NCBI GenBank assembly: GCA_023424015.1
Contig: JAFAEM010000021.1
Span: forward strand, 1 to 49,768
DNA from: Bacteroidota bacterium
GTDB taxonomy: Bacteria; Bacteroidota; Bacteroidia; Chitinophagales; Chitinophagaceae
Direction of reading: 5' to 3'
Length of the DNA: 49,768 nucleotides
Part shown: positions 1 through 7,744 of the stretch, piece by piece
How positions within the stretch are numbered: the stretch's first letter is position 1
How the letters are laid out: every line of letters begins with the position of its first letter
Position numbers and translations under genes: made by a program
The notes under the pieces: generated by a model
Databases searched by the model: none
What the model was told of the DNA's origin: nothing
The model's input: only the letters and a program-made list of their open reading frames with translations

Positions 1-48
1 CTTCTTAATGGCTGCCACTATCTGGCTTTCTGTAAATCGCTTCTTCAT
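1..48 (-). CDS. IS3-family transposase OrfA, N-terminal 16 residues (runs off the window)
   Basis: Reading the minus strand from position 48 gives ATG and then MKKRFTESQIVAAIKK, open to the window edge. This is the usual beginning of the OrfA helix-turn-helix (HTH_Tnp_1) protein of IS3/IS407-type elements, which binds the element's ends. Only 16 codons are present, so the element's integrity cannot be judged. The rest of the insertion sequence must lie to the left of the window. Its terminal inverted repeat should fall between about 50 and 127, at the end of the restriction-modification operon. The protein start is short but very characteristic. Confidence 0.75.
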   Translation of the reverse strand, partial: MKKRFTESQIVAAIKK

Positions 49-64
49 TGTATTTAAAGTTTAA

Positions 65-91
65 AGTTAACAAACTCATTTGTTGTTAACT
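65..91. promoter_or_regulatory. Hairpin in the leader of the IS3 transposase gene
   Basis: AGTTAACAA (65-73) and TTGTTAACT (83-91) are perfect 9-base inverted arms around a 9-base loop. The hairpin lies between the presumed element end and the OrfA start at 48. It could limit read-through translation of the transposase or be a transposase or regulator site. Only the symmetry is seen; the role is inferred. Confidence 0.4.
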
Positions 92-122
92 CTAACTTTT
101 GCTGGCCGAAGTTCGGGGGAGC

Positions 123-503
123 TTACAAAATGACTTCATCTCCTCCAATCAGCGATACAATCTTAAAAAGGTCGGCACGAAAATCTCGGAACCAGTCCAG
201 TGAATAATTTCGATAAATCAAACTAAGCCTGTAGGTGGTTGTGATCTCAGCACATTGCTCAAAAATTGTCGGGAAATAACATGAGAATTCACTATGAAAG
301 GAAATGCTCAGTGGCTCGCCCTCCTCCCGGTTAATATCATAATTCCAGTCAGCACGTTCCGGATAAATCCGGCCGTTCACTTTGGCAAATTGATCCTTAC
401 CCCAGTCAAGGTCACGTAAACCTTTGAGCACATATCCGGCTGTATCTTCTGTCTTATCAAAGGACAGACTATGATTACAAATCGGTATTAAGAGCGTGCT
501 CAT
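123..503 (-). CDS. Hypothetical protein, 126 aa, downstream of hsdR
   Basis: I do not recognise this family. The 126-residue product is soluble, with no signal peptide or membrane segment, and is rich in aromatic residues in its second half. It begins 14 bases after the hsdR stop and is read in the same direction, so it is probably cotranscribed as the last gene of the restriction-modification operon. Its TAA stop at 123-125 lies beside the presumed end of the IS3-type element, so its C-terminus may have been set or cut by that insertion. Its role in or beside the restriction system is unknown. Confidence 0.6.
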   Translation of the reverse strand: MSTLLIPICNHSLSFDKTEDTAGYVLKGLRDLDWGKDQFAKVNGRIYPERADWNYDINREEGEPLSISFHSEFSCYFPTIFEQCAEITTTYRLSLIYRNYSLDWFRDFRADLFKIVSLIGGDEVIL

Positions 504-517
504 ATCCTTTACATTGG

Positions 518-2848
518 TTACGCCGATTTCACCTCATACAAATACTTCTGAAACCCAATAAACAAATCCCTGATCTTAGGGACACCTCCCAGCTTGTCGG
601 CAGCATCGTTCAATGCATGATACTTCAACATCAAAAGATGCGGTAATTTCTCCTGGTCCAGTTCTTCTTCCCCGGTTTCTATATACTTATGCAAAACAAA
701 ATCAAGGAACTCCCTTTGCTCCGGGTTTAGTAATGTATAAATTTTATCTTTTGCTGATGCAACGCGCTCCTGGCGGGTAATTGGCTTATTGGAAAAGGCA
801 ATGAACTCCAACACGTCGAATAAATCACATTTCTCCGCGTCGATGATCTTTTGCAAAGAGGCTAGTTCGTCTTTACCAAACCCCGCGTCGTCGAGCTTCT
901 CCAGGAGCGCTTTACGGGTCAGTGGGCTTGACCATATCCTTCTGAGCTCTTCTTCACTGTTAAATAGTTCAGGAAGCTTACCATACATCCGATCCAGGAA
1001 CTCCTGTACCGACATCGGTTGTCCATCGGGACCAATAAATGTTGTATTGACCGTGTGTTCGATCTGGTGCTCACTTCCATTGGCCAATCTCACTTTCACT
1101 TTTTGCCTTTTTACATTAGTTTCATCCTCGCCGACCACTGATGGAGGTGGTTCATCTTCGTCATGGCCTTTTATTGGTTTCGGCCCCCGATCTTCCGGCT
1201 CGATGGGCTCACCGTCCCACTCAGGGTCTTTAAACCTTTCACTGGCATTTACAAAATCGTATATGGTAAAAAAGTTTTTCCCATCAAACAACCTGGTACC
1301 GCGACCGACAATTTGTTTAAACTCTACGATATTATTCACTGGTCGAAGCAAAACTATATTCCGCACATTGCGGGCATCCACGCCGGTGGAGAGCTTTTGT
1401 GAGGTGGTAAGTATGGTGGGTATAGTTTTTTCATTGTCCTGGAAATCGCGAAGGTATTGCTCCCCTAGTTCGCCGTCATCGGCAGTAACTCGTACACAAT
1501 AGTTTGGGTCCTTGCTTTTCTTGTACTGGTTGATCAGATCCCGGATGGCAGCGGCATGTTCCTGCGTAGCGCAAAAGACAATGGTTTTTTCACGCTGGTC
1601 GATCAGGTCCATGAATACCTCTACACGCTTTTGCTCCCGCTCTTTTATTTCAATGATCCTGTTGAAATCTGATTCAGTATACCGCTTTCCTTCCTCAATC
1701 TCCCCTTCTACCACATTATCATCAGGCTGGTAAGTGTACTCATCCAACGAAGTAGTGATCCGCCGAACTTTGAACGGTGTTAGAAACCCGTCATTAATGC
1801 CCTCCTTGAGGGAGTAAATAAATACCGGCTTGCCGAAATATTTATAGGTATCTGCATTCTCCTTTCTCTTTGGCGTAGCAGTAAGGCCGATCTGAACCGC
1901 CGGTGAAAAATATTCCATGATGCCGCGCCAGTTGCTTTCATCATTGGCACCGCCGCGGTGACACTCATCAATAAATATCAGGTCGAAATAATCTTTGGGG
2001 TATTCGCCAAAATAAGGAACGGGATTGCCTTCTTTATCCGTTCCGCTCATAAATGTTTGAAAGATGGTAAAGAAGATACTCCCATTAGTGGGCACTTTAC
2101 CTTTTTTCCTGATATCGCTGGGTTTAATACGGACAAGTGCATCCTCGGGAAACGAAGAAAAGGCGTTGAACGCCTGGTCGGCGAGAATATTCCGGTCGGC
2201 TAAAAACAATATCCTTGGCCGGCGCTTTCCGTCAAACTGCAGGTTCCACCGCGATTGAAAAAGTTTCCATGCGATCTGGAAAGCGATAAATGTTTTGCCG
2301 GTGCCCGTGGCCAATGTAAGTAGTATCCTGTTCTCTTTTCTTGCCGCAGCATCCAGGGCACGCTCCACGGCAATCTCCTGGTAAAAACGGCCACTCATGC
2401 TGCCACCTTTGGTCTCAGCGGGAACCTCGCTCAATGTTTCCTGCCATTGTGTAGGAGCCGGAAATGCCTTGTTATAGAGCTGTTCGGGTGAATGAAAATC
2501 GGGAACCTTTCCTTCCCGGCCGCTATCCATATCAATATGGTAAACCTCGATGCCGTTGGCGGCATAGGCATCATCGAGTTTTAGTTTCTCCGCGTAATCC
2601 TTTGCCTGCGCCACGCCTTCGCCAACATAACACTCGTCACTTTTGGCTTCAATCACCGCCAGTTTGCGGCCCTTATAGCTCAGCACATAATCAGCGATCA
2701 AAGCCTTACCACGACCACCCGTGGCCTTGATCTTACCCGCAGTGATCTGGTACTCCCGGTGCACTTTCACATCGGGGTTTGCCTTATCCCAACCGTTTTC
2801 TTTTAGTTTGGGATCGATCAATTCGGCGCGGGTTTCTGATTCGTTCAT
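518..2848 (-). CDS. hsdR: Type I restriction enzyme, R (motor/nuclease) subunit HsdR
   Basis: This ATP-dependent translocase and endonuclease subunit of a type I restriction-modification complex cuts unmodified DNA far from the recognition site. The N-terminal nuclease domain shows D53 followed by E67-A-K69, a PD-(D/E)xK arrangement. The superfamily 2 helicase core has Walker A ATGTGKT at 180-186, DECH at 294-297 and the TATP motif at 323-326. The C-terminal part matches the EcoEI-type HsdR C-terminal region. At 776 aa the length is normal for EcoEI/EcoAI-like (type IB) enzymes. Its ATG overlaps the hsdS TGA as ATGA (2845-2848), indicating translational coupling. No frameshift is seen, so the enzyme should be active. 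Confidence 0.95.
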   Translation of the reverse strand: MNESETRAELIDPKLKENGWDKANPDVKVHREYQITAGKIKATGGRGKALIADYVLSYKGRKLAVIEAKSDECYVGEGVAQAKDYAEKLKLDDAYAANGIEVYHIDMDSGREGKVPDFHSPEQLYNKAFPAPTQWQETLSEVPAETKGGSMSGRFYQEIAVERALDAAARKENRILLTLATGTGKTFIAFQIAWKLFQSRWNLQFDGKRRPRILFLADRNILADQAFNAFSSFPEDALVRIKPSDIRKKGKVPTNGSIFFTIFQTFMSGTDKEGNPVPYFGEYPKDYFDLIFIDECHRGGANDESNWRGIMEYFSPAVQIGLTATPKRKENADTYKYFGKPVFIYSLKEGINDGFLTPFKVRRITTSLDEYTYQPDDNVVEGEIEEGKRYTESDFNRIIEIKEREQKRVEVFMDLIDQREKTIVFCATQEHAAAIRDLINQYKKSKDPNYCVRVTADDGELGEQYLRDFQDNEKTIPTILTTSQKLSTGVDARNVRNIVLLRPVNNIVEFKQIVGRGTRLFDGKNFFTIYDFVNASERFKDPEWDGEPIEPEDRGPKPIKGHDEDEPPPSVVGEDETNVKRQKVKVRLANGSEHQIEHTVNTTFIGPDGQPMSVQEFLDRMYGKLPELFNSEEELRRIWSSPLTRKALLEKLDDAGFGKDELASLQKIIDAEKCDLFDVLEFIAFSNKPITRQERVASAKDKIYTLLNPEQREFLDFVLHKYIETGEEELDQEKLPHLLMLKYHALNDAADKLGGVPKIRDLFIGFQKYLYEVKSA

Positions 2849-4092
2849 GCGACAAAGGTTTTGGTGGCTGGAGTGAGTTCACCAGTAAACGCTTTATGTA
2901 AAATAGATTCCTTTAGCTCCTTAAATCTTAATAATTTTTTGCGGTATAAGTATTCGAGTTTCAGGCTTTCGTCCCTTAACGTATCGAGCCTTTTAATGAT
3001 GCGCTCTTGTTCCTTAATATTTTTGGGAAAAGAGAACTTAATACTCCGAATCAATTGCATATTCAGACCTCGCCTATCATTTCCACTGTCGCCTGTCATT
3101 CTTCTTATTTCATCATACCTTCCTTCTAAATTTGAAAAAATCAACTCGGGCAAAAGAGCTTTGTCGTCTTTAGGATAAATAGACACTAACGACTGATTGC
3201 ATGTTGCCATAGTTTTTAGCATTGCGACGGTGCCGCGAGTTTTGCCTTGTCCGTTAAGCGCAATCAATACAGAATTGACGGGCAAATACCGCGCGTTAGA
3301 GTTGTTTAGTCCTAACTCAGTAATGCGGCCGTCACAGTCAAAAATAAACTTCTGGTTGATGTCACCTGAAACTAGCCACTTTATTTTACCATCTTTATAA
3401 TATTCAGATTTGTTTGTGTTAGGTGTGCCGCCGGTTTGCAAATTGCAAGTTTCTCCAATGGTTGTATTTACCCATCCTTTATCATTACTTTCAAACATTT
3501 CATTCAAATAACTTATAAAAAGCTCCTTGACATTCTCCAGATTTTTTTCAATGTTGGCTTTTGCTTTGTCAATGGCGGCAAAGGACGAGTCTAATATGGC
3601 GACGATGCGTTTTTGTTCGGGGAGTGAGGGAAGGGGCACCTCGATATTTCCCAAATTTTTTCTACTTATTCGTTGCCTGGTTGCCCCCGACACTTGTCTT
3701 TCAATTTGAACACTATATTCGTTGGACAAAGAATAAAAAACAAACCACTCAGGTAATACATTCGATTTATTAAAACGAATTATTGTGCAATCGACGGCAG
3801 TTATCATCCTTTCCATTGTTTCGGGCAAAATACATGCTCGGCCAACCGGATCTGGAAGCCTTGATACCAAGCAGTCACCAGCAACAATTTCTGTACAACG
3901 CAACTTGGCAAATGTATCATATGATATATACCTTGCTTTTTCACCCCGATCTTTAAAAAATCCATTTCCGACATTCCCTGTTTGAATTAGCCTGATGCCT
4001 TGTGACGACTGATTTTTGCTTTCAATCCAATCGCCATCTTCAAACACGTCAGCGATATCGGCAAGTTTCAGAGTCTTCCAATCCTGCCTCAT
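2845..4092 (-). CDS. hsdS: Type I restriction-modification specificity subunit HsdS
   Basis: HsdS recognises a bipartite DNA sequence and anchors the methylase and nuclease subunits. The 415-aa product has the expected two-repeat layout. A first target-recognition domain (about residues 1-150) is followed by the conserved helical spacer containing SLPEQKRIVAILD. A second target-recognition domain (about 200-350) is followed by a second helical spacer starting near KEQERIIKRLDTL. Each half starts with a tract resembling the other. The gene is coupled to hsdM upstream and hsdR downstream by 4-base ATGA overlaps. Recognition domains diverge quickly, so the DNA target cannot be predicted. Base composition here is slightly more AT-rich than in hsdM and hsdR, as is common for exchanged hsdS genes. 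Confidence 0.93.
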   Translation of the reverse strand: MRQDWKTLKLADIADVFEDGDWIESKNQSSQGIRLIQTGNVGNGFFKDRGEKARYISYDTFAKLRCTEIVAGDCLVSRLPDPVGRACILPETMERMITAVDCTIIRFNKSNVLPEWFVFYSLSNEYSVQIERQVSGATRQRISRKNLGNIEVPLPSLPEQKRIVAILDSSFAAIDKAKANIEKNLENVKELFISYLNEMFESNDKGWVNTTIGETCNLQTGGTPNTNKSEYYKDGKIKWLVSGDINQKFIFDCDGRITELGLNNSNARYLPVNSVLIALNGQGKTRGTVAMLKTMATCNQSLVSIYPKDDKALLPELIFSNLEGRYDEIRRMTGDSGNDRRGLNMQLIRSIKFSFPKNIKEQERIIKRLDTLRDESLKLEYLYRKKLLRFKELKESILHKAFTGELTPATKTFVA

Positions 4093-5546
4093 ATCAGCTC
4101 CCTTATTGAGTTAAGAATTTCTGCCGTTTCCTCATCCAACACTTTCATCTCTTCCAAAATCTCACCGGGCTCTCGCAGTGCTCCCTCCTCTTTCTTATTT
4201 GGGTTCTTCACACTCAGATCGAAAGTACCGGGATTGATATCCGCCAGCTTTACCGTCCAGCTATTATCACTGTTTGCTTTACCAACCTGTAGTTTTACAA
4301 AATCTGCCAGGTCGTTTTCACTCAGCGGGTTGGTCTTACCCAGGTTACGGCCGGGGTTGAGTTGGTAGTACCAGATCTTTTTTGTGGCGGAACCTTTTTC
4401 AAAAAACAATACCACGGTCTTCACTCCCGCGCCGGTAAAGGTGCCGCCGGGCAGGTCGAGTATGGTATGCAGGTTGCAGGTCTCGAGTAAATGCTTGCGC
4501 AGACTGATGGAGGCATTGTCGGTATTGCTGAGAAAAGTATTCTTTATTACGATTCCCGCCTTACCGCCAGCCTTGAGTATTTTGATAAAATGCTGGAGAA
4601 ATAAATACGCCGTCTCGCTGCTCTTGATCGGAAAGTTTTGCTGCACTTCGGATCTTTCCTTGCCGCCAAACGGCGGATTGGCCAGTACAATATGGTAACG
4701 GTCTTTTTCCTGTATGTCGGCCAAGTTAATGCTGAGCGTGTTGGTGTGTACGATATTCGGAGCTTCCACGCCATGCAGGATCATGTTCATGGTACCGATG
4801 ATATAGGCCAAAGATTTCTTCTCGCGGCCATAAAAGGTTTTGGTCTGAAGTATTTTATCCTGCGCCGTAGTACGGTGCTTGTACTGCTCCTTCAGGTATT
4901 CAAAAGCCTCACAAAGAAAGCCCGCACTGCCGGCCGCGCCATCGTAAATGGTTTGTCCCAGCTCCGGCGCCACCACCTTCACAATGGTTTTGATCAGGGG
5001 ACGGGGGGTATAATATTCGCCACCGTTGCGCCCCGCATTGCCCATGTTCTTAATCTTATCCTCGTAGAGATGGCTCATCTCATGCTTCTCGGCATGGGTG
5101 CGAAAGCGTAGTTGATCGATCATGTTGATCACCTCGCGCAGGTTATAGCCGCTTTGTATCTTATTCTTCAGTTCACTGAAAATCTCGCCGATCTTGTACT
5201 CGATCGTGTCGGGGTGTTCCGCGTCAACTTTGAACTTTTTGAGATACGGAAACAGTTTCTGGTTGACAAAATCAGCCAGGTCGTCCCCGGATAATGCTTT
5301 GTGATGGTCAATTTTACCGTCTTTTGTCCGCGGCGCTGCCCAGGTATCCCAGCGGTAGGCTTTGCTGATGATCTCCTGGTAGCCTTTGCCCGTCAGTTCA
5401 GCTTTGGTCCTACGGTCCTTTTCAAGGTCGTCCAGGTATTTCAAGAAAAGGACCCAGGAGGTCTGCTCCACGTAATCGAGCTCGCTGGAGCAGCCGGCGT
5501 CTTTGTGGAGTATGTCGTCGATATTCTTAAAGGTTTGTTCAAACAT
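4089..5546 (-). CDS. hsdM: Type I restriction-modification DNA methyltransferase subunit HsdM
   Basis: HsdM is an N6-adenine methyltransferase that protects host sites together with HsdS. It has the N-terminal HsdM helical domain, the conserved GGEYYTP segment near 175-181, SAM-binding motif I as DGAAGSAGF at 202-210 and the catalytic NPPF motif at 290-293. Motif I normally reads DPAxGxGG; here the second residue is G instead of P, which is a mild variation. At 485 aa it is typical of EcoEI-like enzymes. It is the first gene of a three-gene minus-strand operon with ATGA junctions. The promoter must lie in the 5547-5959 divergent spacer, where TATTTTG (minus strand, 5580-5586) is a possible -7 element. 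Confidence 0.95.
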   Translation of the reverse strand: MFEQTFKNIDDILHKDAGCSSELDYVEQTSWVLFLKYLDDLEKDRRTKAELTGKGYQEIISKAYRWDTWAAPRTKDGKIDHHKALSGDDLADFVNQKLFPYLKKFKVDAEHPDTIEYKIGEIFSELKNKIQSGYNLREVINMIDQLRFRTHAEKHEMSHLYEDKIKNMGNAGRNGGEYYTPRPLIKTIVKVVAPELGQTIYDGAAGSAGFLCEAFEYLKEQYKHRTTAQDKILQTKTFYGREKKSLAYIIGTMNMILHGVEAPNIVHTNTLSINLADIQEKDRYHIVLANPPFGGKERSEVQQNFPIKSSETAYLFLQHFIKILKAGGKAGIVIKNTFLSNTDNASISLRKHLLETCNLHTILDLPGGTFTGAGVKTVVLFFEKGSATKKIWYYQLNPGRNLGKTNPLSENDLADFVKLQVGKANSDNSWTVKLADINPGTFDLSVKNPNKKEEGALREPGEILEEMKVLDEETAEILNSIRELI

Positions 5547-5959
5547 GGTGGTATACTGAAGTCGGATTGATTAAAGCCACAAAATAGTAAAACTACCTGT
5601 AAAGCGGAATAGGTGTATACTTAGGGCCTGGTAGGCTATAAATAAAGGAGGGGGTGGGGAATTTTCTACGGAAATGGAAATGTTTGACTGGGTGGGTTCG
5701 GTTTATCCCTTTTAGATTTCAAATCGGAAATAGACTTGCATGCAGGCGCAAACAATTAGAGATTTGTGTTTTGCTTATGTCTTTTAGATTCGAAATGGTC
5801 GATCTTGCAGTCCAGATTATACATAAAGAGACAGTCTATATTTTGACTATTAATCAAGTGATTAGGTAAAATATTTACTCAATATTCAAAACAATACCTT
5901 AACTTTTGTTAACCAAAACTGTTATTATCTTGCATGTTAGATAGGATCGAATTAAACTT
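5547..5959. promoter_or_regulatory. Divergent spacer between the type I RM operon and the three-gene cassette
   Basis: This 413-base AT-rich stretch holds no convincing gene; a 71-codon open frame at 5654-5869 has no recognisable features. It must carry promoters for both outward-facing transcription units. It contains an imperfect direct repeat at 5709-5740 and 5781-5809. Both copies start CTTTTAGATT and end in CTTGCA after a variable centre, and they are 72 bases apart. The paired copies could be operators for a shared regulator, which is inference. Confidence 0.5.
5906..5932 (+). promoter_or_regulatory. Bacteroidota-type promoter for the TIGR04255 cassette
   Basis: TTG at 5906-5908 and TATCTTG at 5926-5932 are separated by 17 bases. 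They resemble the -33 TTG and -7 TAnnTTTG elements of Bacteroidota sigma-A promoters, with one base missing from the -7 box. The start codon follows 27 bases after the -7 box. Confidence 0.45.
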
Positions 5960-6706
5960 ATGGCAACAAAAAAGTTAAAAAACGCGCCTTTAAAAGAGGC
6001 AATATTTGAATTATTTTGGAGGCTGCCGTTAGATCAAACGAAATTTCCCTACGATCCGGATTTTGACTTAGCACAAGGCAAATTTGATGATATAATCAAA
6101 CAATATTTTCCAATTCACAAAAGGACACTGCCCGCAGGTGTGAATGTAAAAATATATCCGAAGCCAATACATCAGTATTGGTCAGCCGAGCTCACTTGGC
6201 CAGTAATTCAATTTGGACCAGGAATTTTAACAATAAATGATACGGATAAAAATTATGAATGGTCGAGTTTTAGCCGTAATATTGAAATTGCACTTGAAGG
6301 GTTAATACTAAGCTACAAGAAGGAGCTTCCGTTTAATAGAATATCTCTTAGGTATATTGATTCAATTGACTTACCAGATGAAATCGCTGATCCGAGAGAA
6401 TATTTAAGTACCAACTTTCAGACACAAATAATAAATAATTACAATGTGCCTGGGTCTTTGTCTGATTTAAATATTAACCAGGTTTTTGGTTTGGCTGACC
6501 AGACAAAACTTAATATTAATATCCAAACCGCTAAAAATAATTTCAATAAAAAAAGGGCAATTGTTTGGATCACGGGGGCTGAAAAAAAGATCGAAGGGCT
6601 TACAAAAGAAGAAATCGTCGCTTGGGCAAGGGATAAACATGATGTATTATCAAAAACTTTTGTCAACATGTTAAATCCAGAATTTTATGCAGCATTTGAT
6701 AGATAG
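5960..6706 (+). CDS. TIGR04255 family protein (function unknown)
   Basis: The 248-aa product starts with a lysine-rich stretch and then APLKEAIFELFW, the conserved opening of the sporadically distributed TIGR04255 family. Further family-like features are a central segment with FGPGILTIN and the RISLRYIDSIDLP strand region near 135-147. It is soluble, without a signal peptide or membrane segment. The family has no established biochemical activity that I know of and is typically found in the accessory genome. The stop lies 20 bases inside the next gene, so the two are probably translated together. The position back-to-back with a type I restriction system suggests, without proof, a defence role. 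Confidence 0.75.
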   Translation: MATKKLKNAPLKEAIFELFWRLPLDQTKFPYDPDFDLAQGKFDDIIKQYFPIHKRTLPAGVNVKIYPKPIHQYWSAELTWPVIQFGPGILTINDTDKNYEWSSFSRNIEIALEGLILSYKKELPFNRISLRYIDSIDLPDEIADPREYLSTNFQTQIINNYNVPGSLSDLNINQVFGLADQTKLNINIQTAKNNFNKKRAIVWITGAEKKIEGLTKEEIVAWARDKHDVLSKTFVNMLNPEFYAAFDR

Positions 6707-7172
6707 TTATGATTTAGAAACTTATCCTAATTTGATTAGTGATGAAATTCAAACAGTTCGGGAATTTGAAATGGATTCTCGTCCAAAAAACATTTGGAGT
6801 ATTCTTTTTGAAGATTTTAACATTTACACCTGCTCCACGAACAAATTAAATACAGACGTTTTATTAGCAAACATTGGAAATTTAAAGGATAATTGGGATG
6901 AGGAGGGCGCTCAAGCTATAAGCAAAAAAGTCCTTAATGAGGCTACAGCAATAATATACACAATGAAAATCGTCCATTTGGACTTGTATAGTATAGCTCC
7001 AGGGCCTTCAGGTGAAATAATGTTAGATTACCGAGTTGGCAAAAAATCGTTGGAAATTATATTGTATCCCAATAAAAGAAAATTTGTAAAATTTTCTCAA
7101 GATGAAGTTCCTATTCAAGGAGAATTTAATGATCAAATTTTCCCTGAACTTATTGCATGGTTAAATAGTTAG
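6687..7172 (+). CDS. Hypothetical WDEEGA-motif protein, 161 aa, in the TIGR04255 cassette
   Basis: I cannot name this family. The protein has a central segment NLKDNWDEEGA followed by an amphipathic helix, reminiscent of small proteins carrying an NWDGYGA-like motif found beside TIGR04255 genes. The rest is predicted to be alternating strands with an acidic C-terminal helix. There is no signal peptide. Its ATG at 6687 overlaps the preceding gene by 20 bases and its TAG ends 4 bases before the next ATG, so all three cassette genes are tightly coupled. Base composition is low in GC compared with the rest of the window, which fits recent transfer. Confidence 0.7.
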   Translation: MQHLIDSYDLETYPNLISDEIQTVREFEMDSRPKNIWSILFEDFNIYTCSTNKLNTDVLLANIGNLKDNWDEEGAQAISKKVLNEATAIIYTMKIVHLDLYSIAPGPSGEIMLDYRVGKKSLEIILYPNKRKFVKFSQDEVPIQGEFNDQIFPELIAWLNS

Positions 7173-7176
7173 CTTA

Positions 7177-7542
7177 ATGAAGGGAAATAACGTTTCGCTA
7201 AGTGAAATTCTTTATAGAAGAAGTTTTGGTCCCCCAGACAAACGGTTTTTAGATCCAGCAGGTTTTGCAACATCGCGAGCATTTAAACCGCGGCCGATTG
7301 ATGAAGGAAAATTATCGGTCAATGTAAAAAGTATGACCACGGCATTGCTTTCAGTCCTCAATGATCCCAATAAGTTTGTTTTGTTTGAAGTTGATGTTTT
7401 AGATGTAACCGCTCTTTCCTTATCAGTTACACATGATCCAATTGAAGGTAATGAGGCTCATGCCTTAATCTTGACTATTCCTGAAGATGACGACATACTT
7501 CCCGGTCTATTGGCTCGGAAGTCACGACGGGTTTATCTATAA
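7177..7542 (+). CDS. Hypothetical small protein closing the three-gene cassette, 121 aa
   Basis: The 121-aa soluble product has an N-terminal pattern LYRRSFGPP ... SRAFKPRPIDEGKLSV. It resembles a widespread family of small uncharacterised proteins with a conserved SQAFRPTPKDE-type segment. No catalytic motif is evident. It begins 4 bases after the stop of the WDEEGA gene and is the last gene before the tRNA-Ser locus. No clear terminator follows. Its constant association with the two upstream genes would be the main clue to its function; here only the physical linkage is visible. Confidence 0.65.
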   Translation: MKGNNVSLSEILYRRSFGPPDKRFLDPAGFATSRAFKPRPIDEGKLSVNVKSMTTALLSVLNDPNKFVLFEVDVLDVTALSLSVTHDPIEGNEAHALILTIPEDDDILPGLLARKSRRVYL

Positions 7543-7638
7543 GCAATTAAACCTAACTTGGATTGCACTCTTCAAATTTTTGCTACCATATTTACCACCA
7601 TGCTCAACAGAATGTTCGCAAATAATTAATTAACAATC

Positions 7639-7653
7639 AATTACGAAGTAATT
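7639..7653 (-). terminator. Small hairpin downstream of tRNA-Ser
   Basis: AATTAC and GTAATT pair around a 3-base loop just 3' of the tRNA on the minus strand, followed by an AT-rich tract. This could be a weak terminator or processing signal. Confidence 0.3.
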
Positions 7654-7656
7654 AAG

Positions 7657-7744
7657 CGGAGACTAAGGGATTCGAACCCTTGATACCCTTTAGAGGTATA
7701 CACACTTTCCAGGCGTGCTCCTTCAACCACTCGGACAAGTCTCC
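7657..7744 (-). tRNA. tRNA-Ser (anticodon GGA)
   Basis: On the minus strand the acceptor stem GGAGACT (7744-7738) pairs with AGTCTCC (7664-7658), and G at 7657 is the discriminator base. A D-arm starting GAGTGGTTGAAG is followed by an anticodon loop reading CTGGAAA, giving anticodon GGA. A long class II variable arm and the T-arm GGGTTCGAATCCC complete the 88-nt tRNA. CCA is not encoded. The 5' flank is an unusual array of copies of the tRNA's own 5' end. Confidence 0.95.

Noticed and set aside
4638..5111. 157-codon plus-strand gene inside hsdM
   Set aside because: It is antisense to a clearly conserved methyltransferase and has no recognisable domain.
5654..5869. 71-codon gene in the divergent spacer
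   Set aside because: No family resemblance, and it overlaps the duplicated operator-like repeats and likely promoter region.
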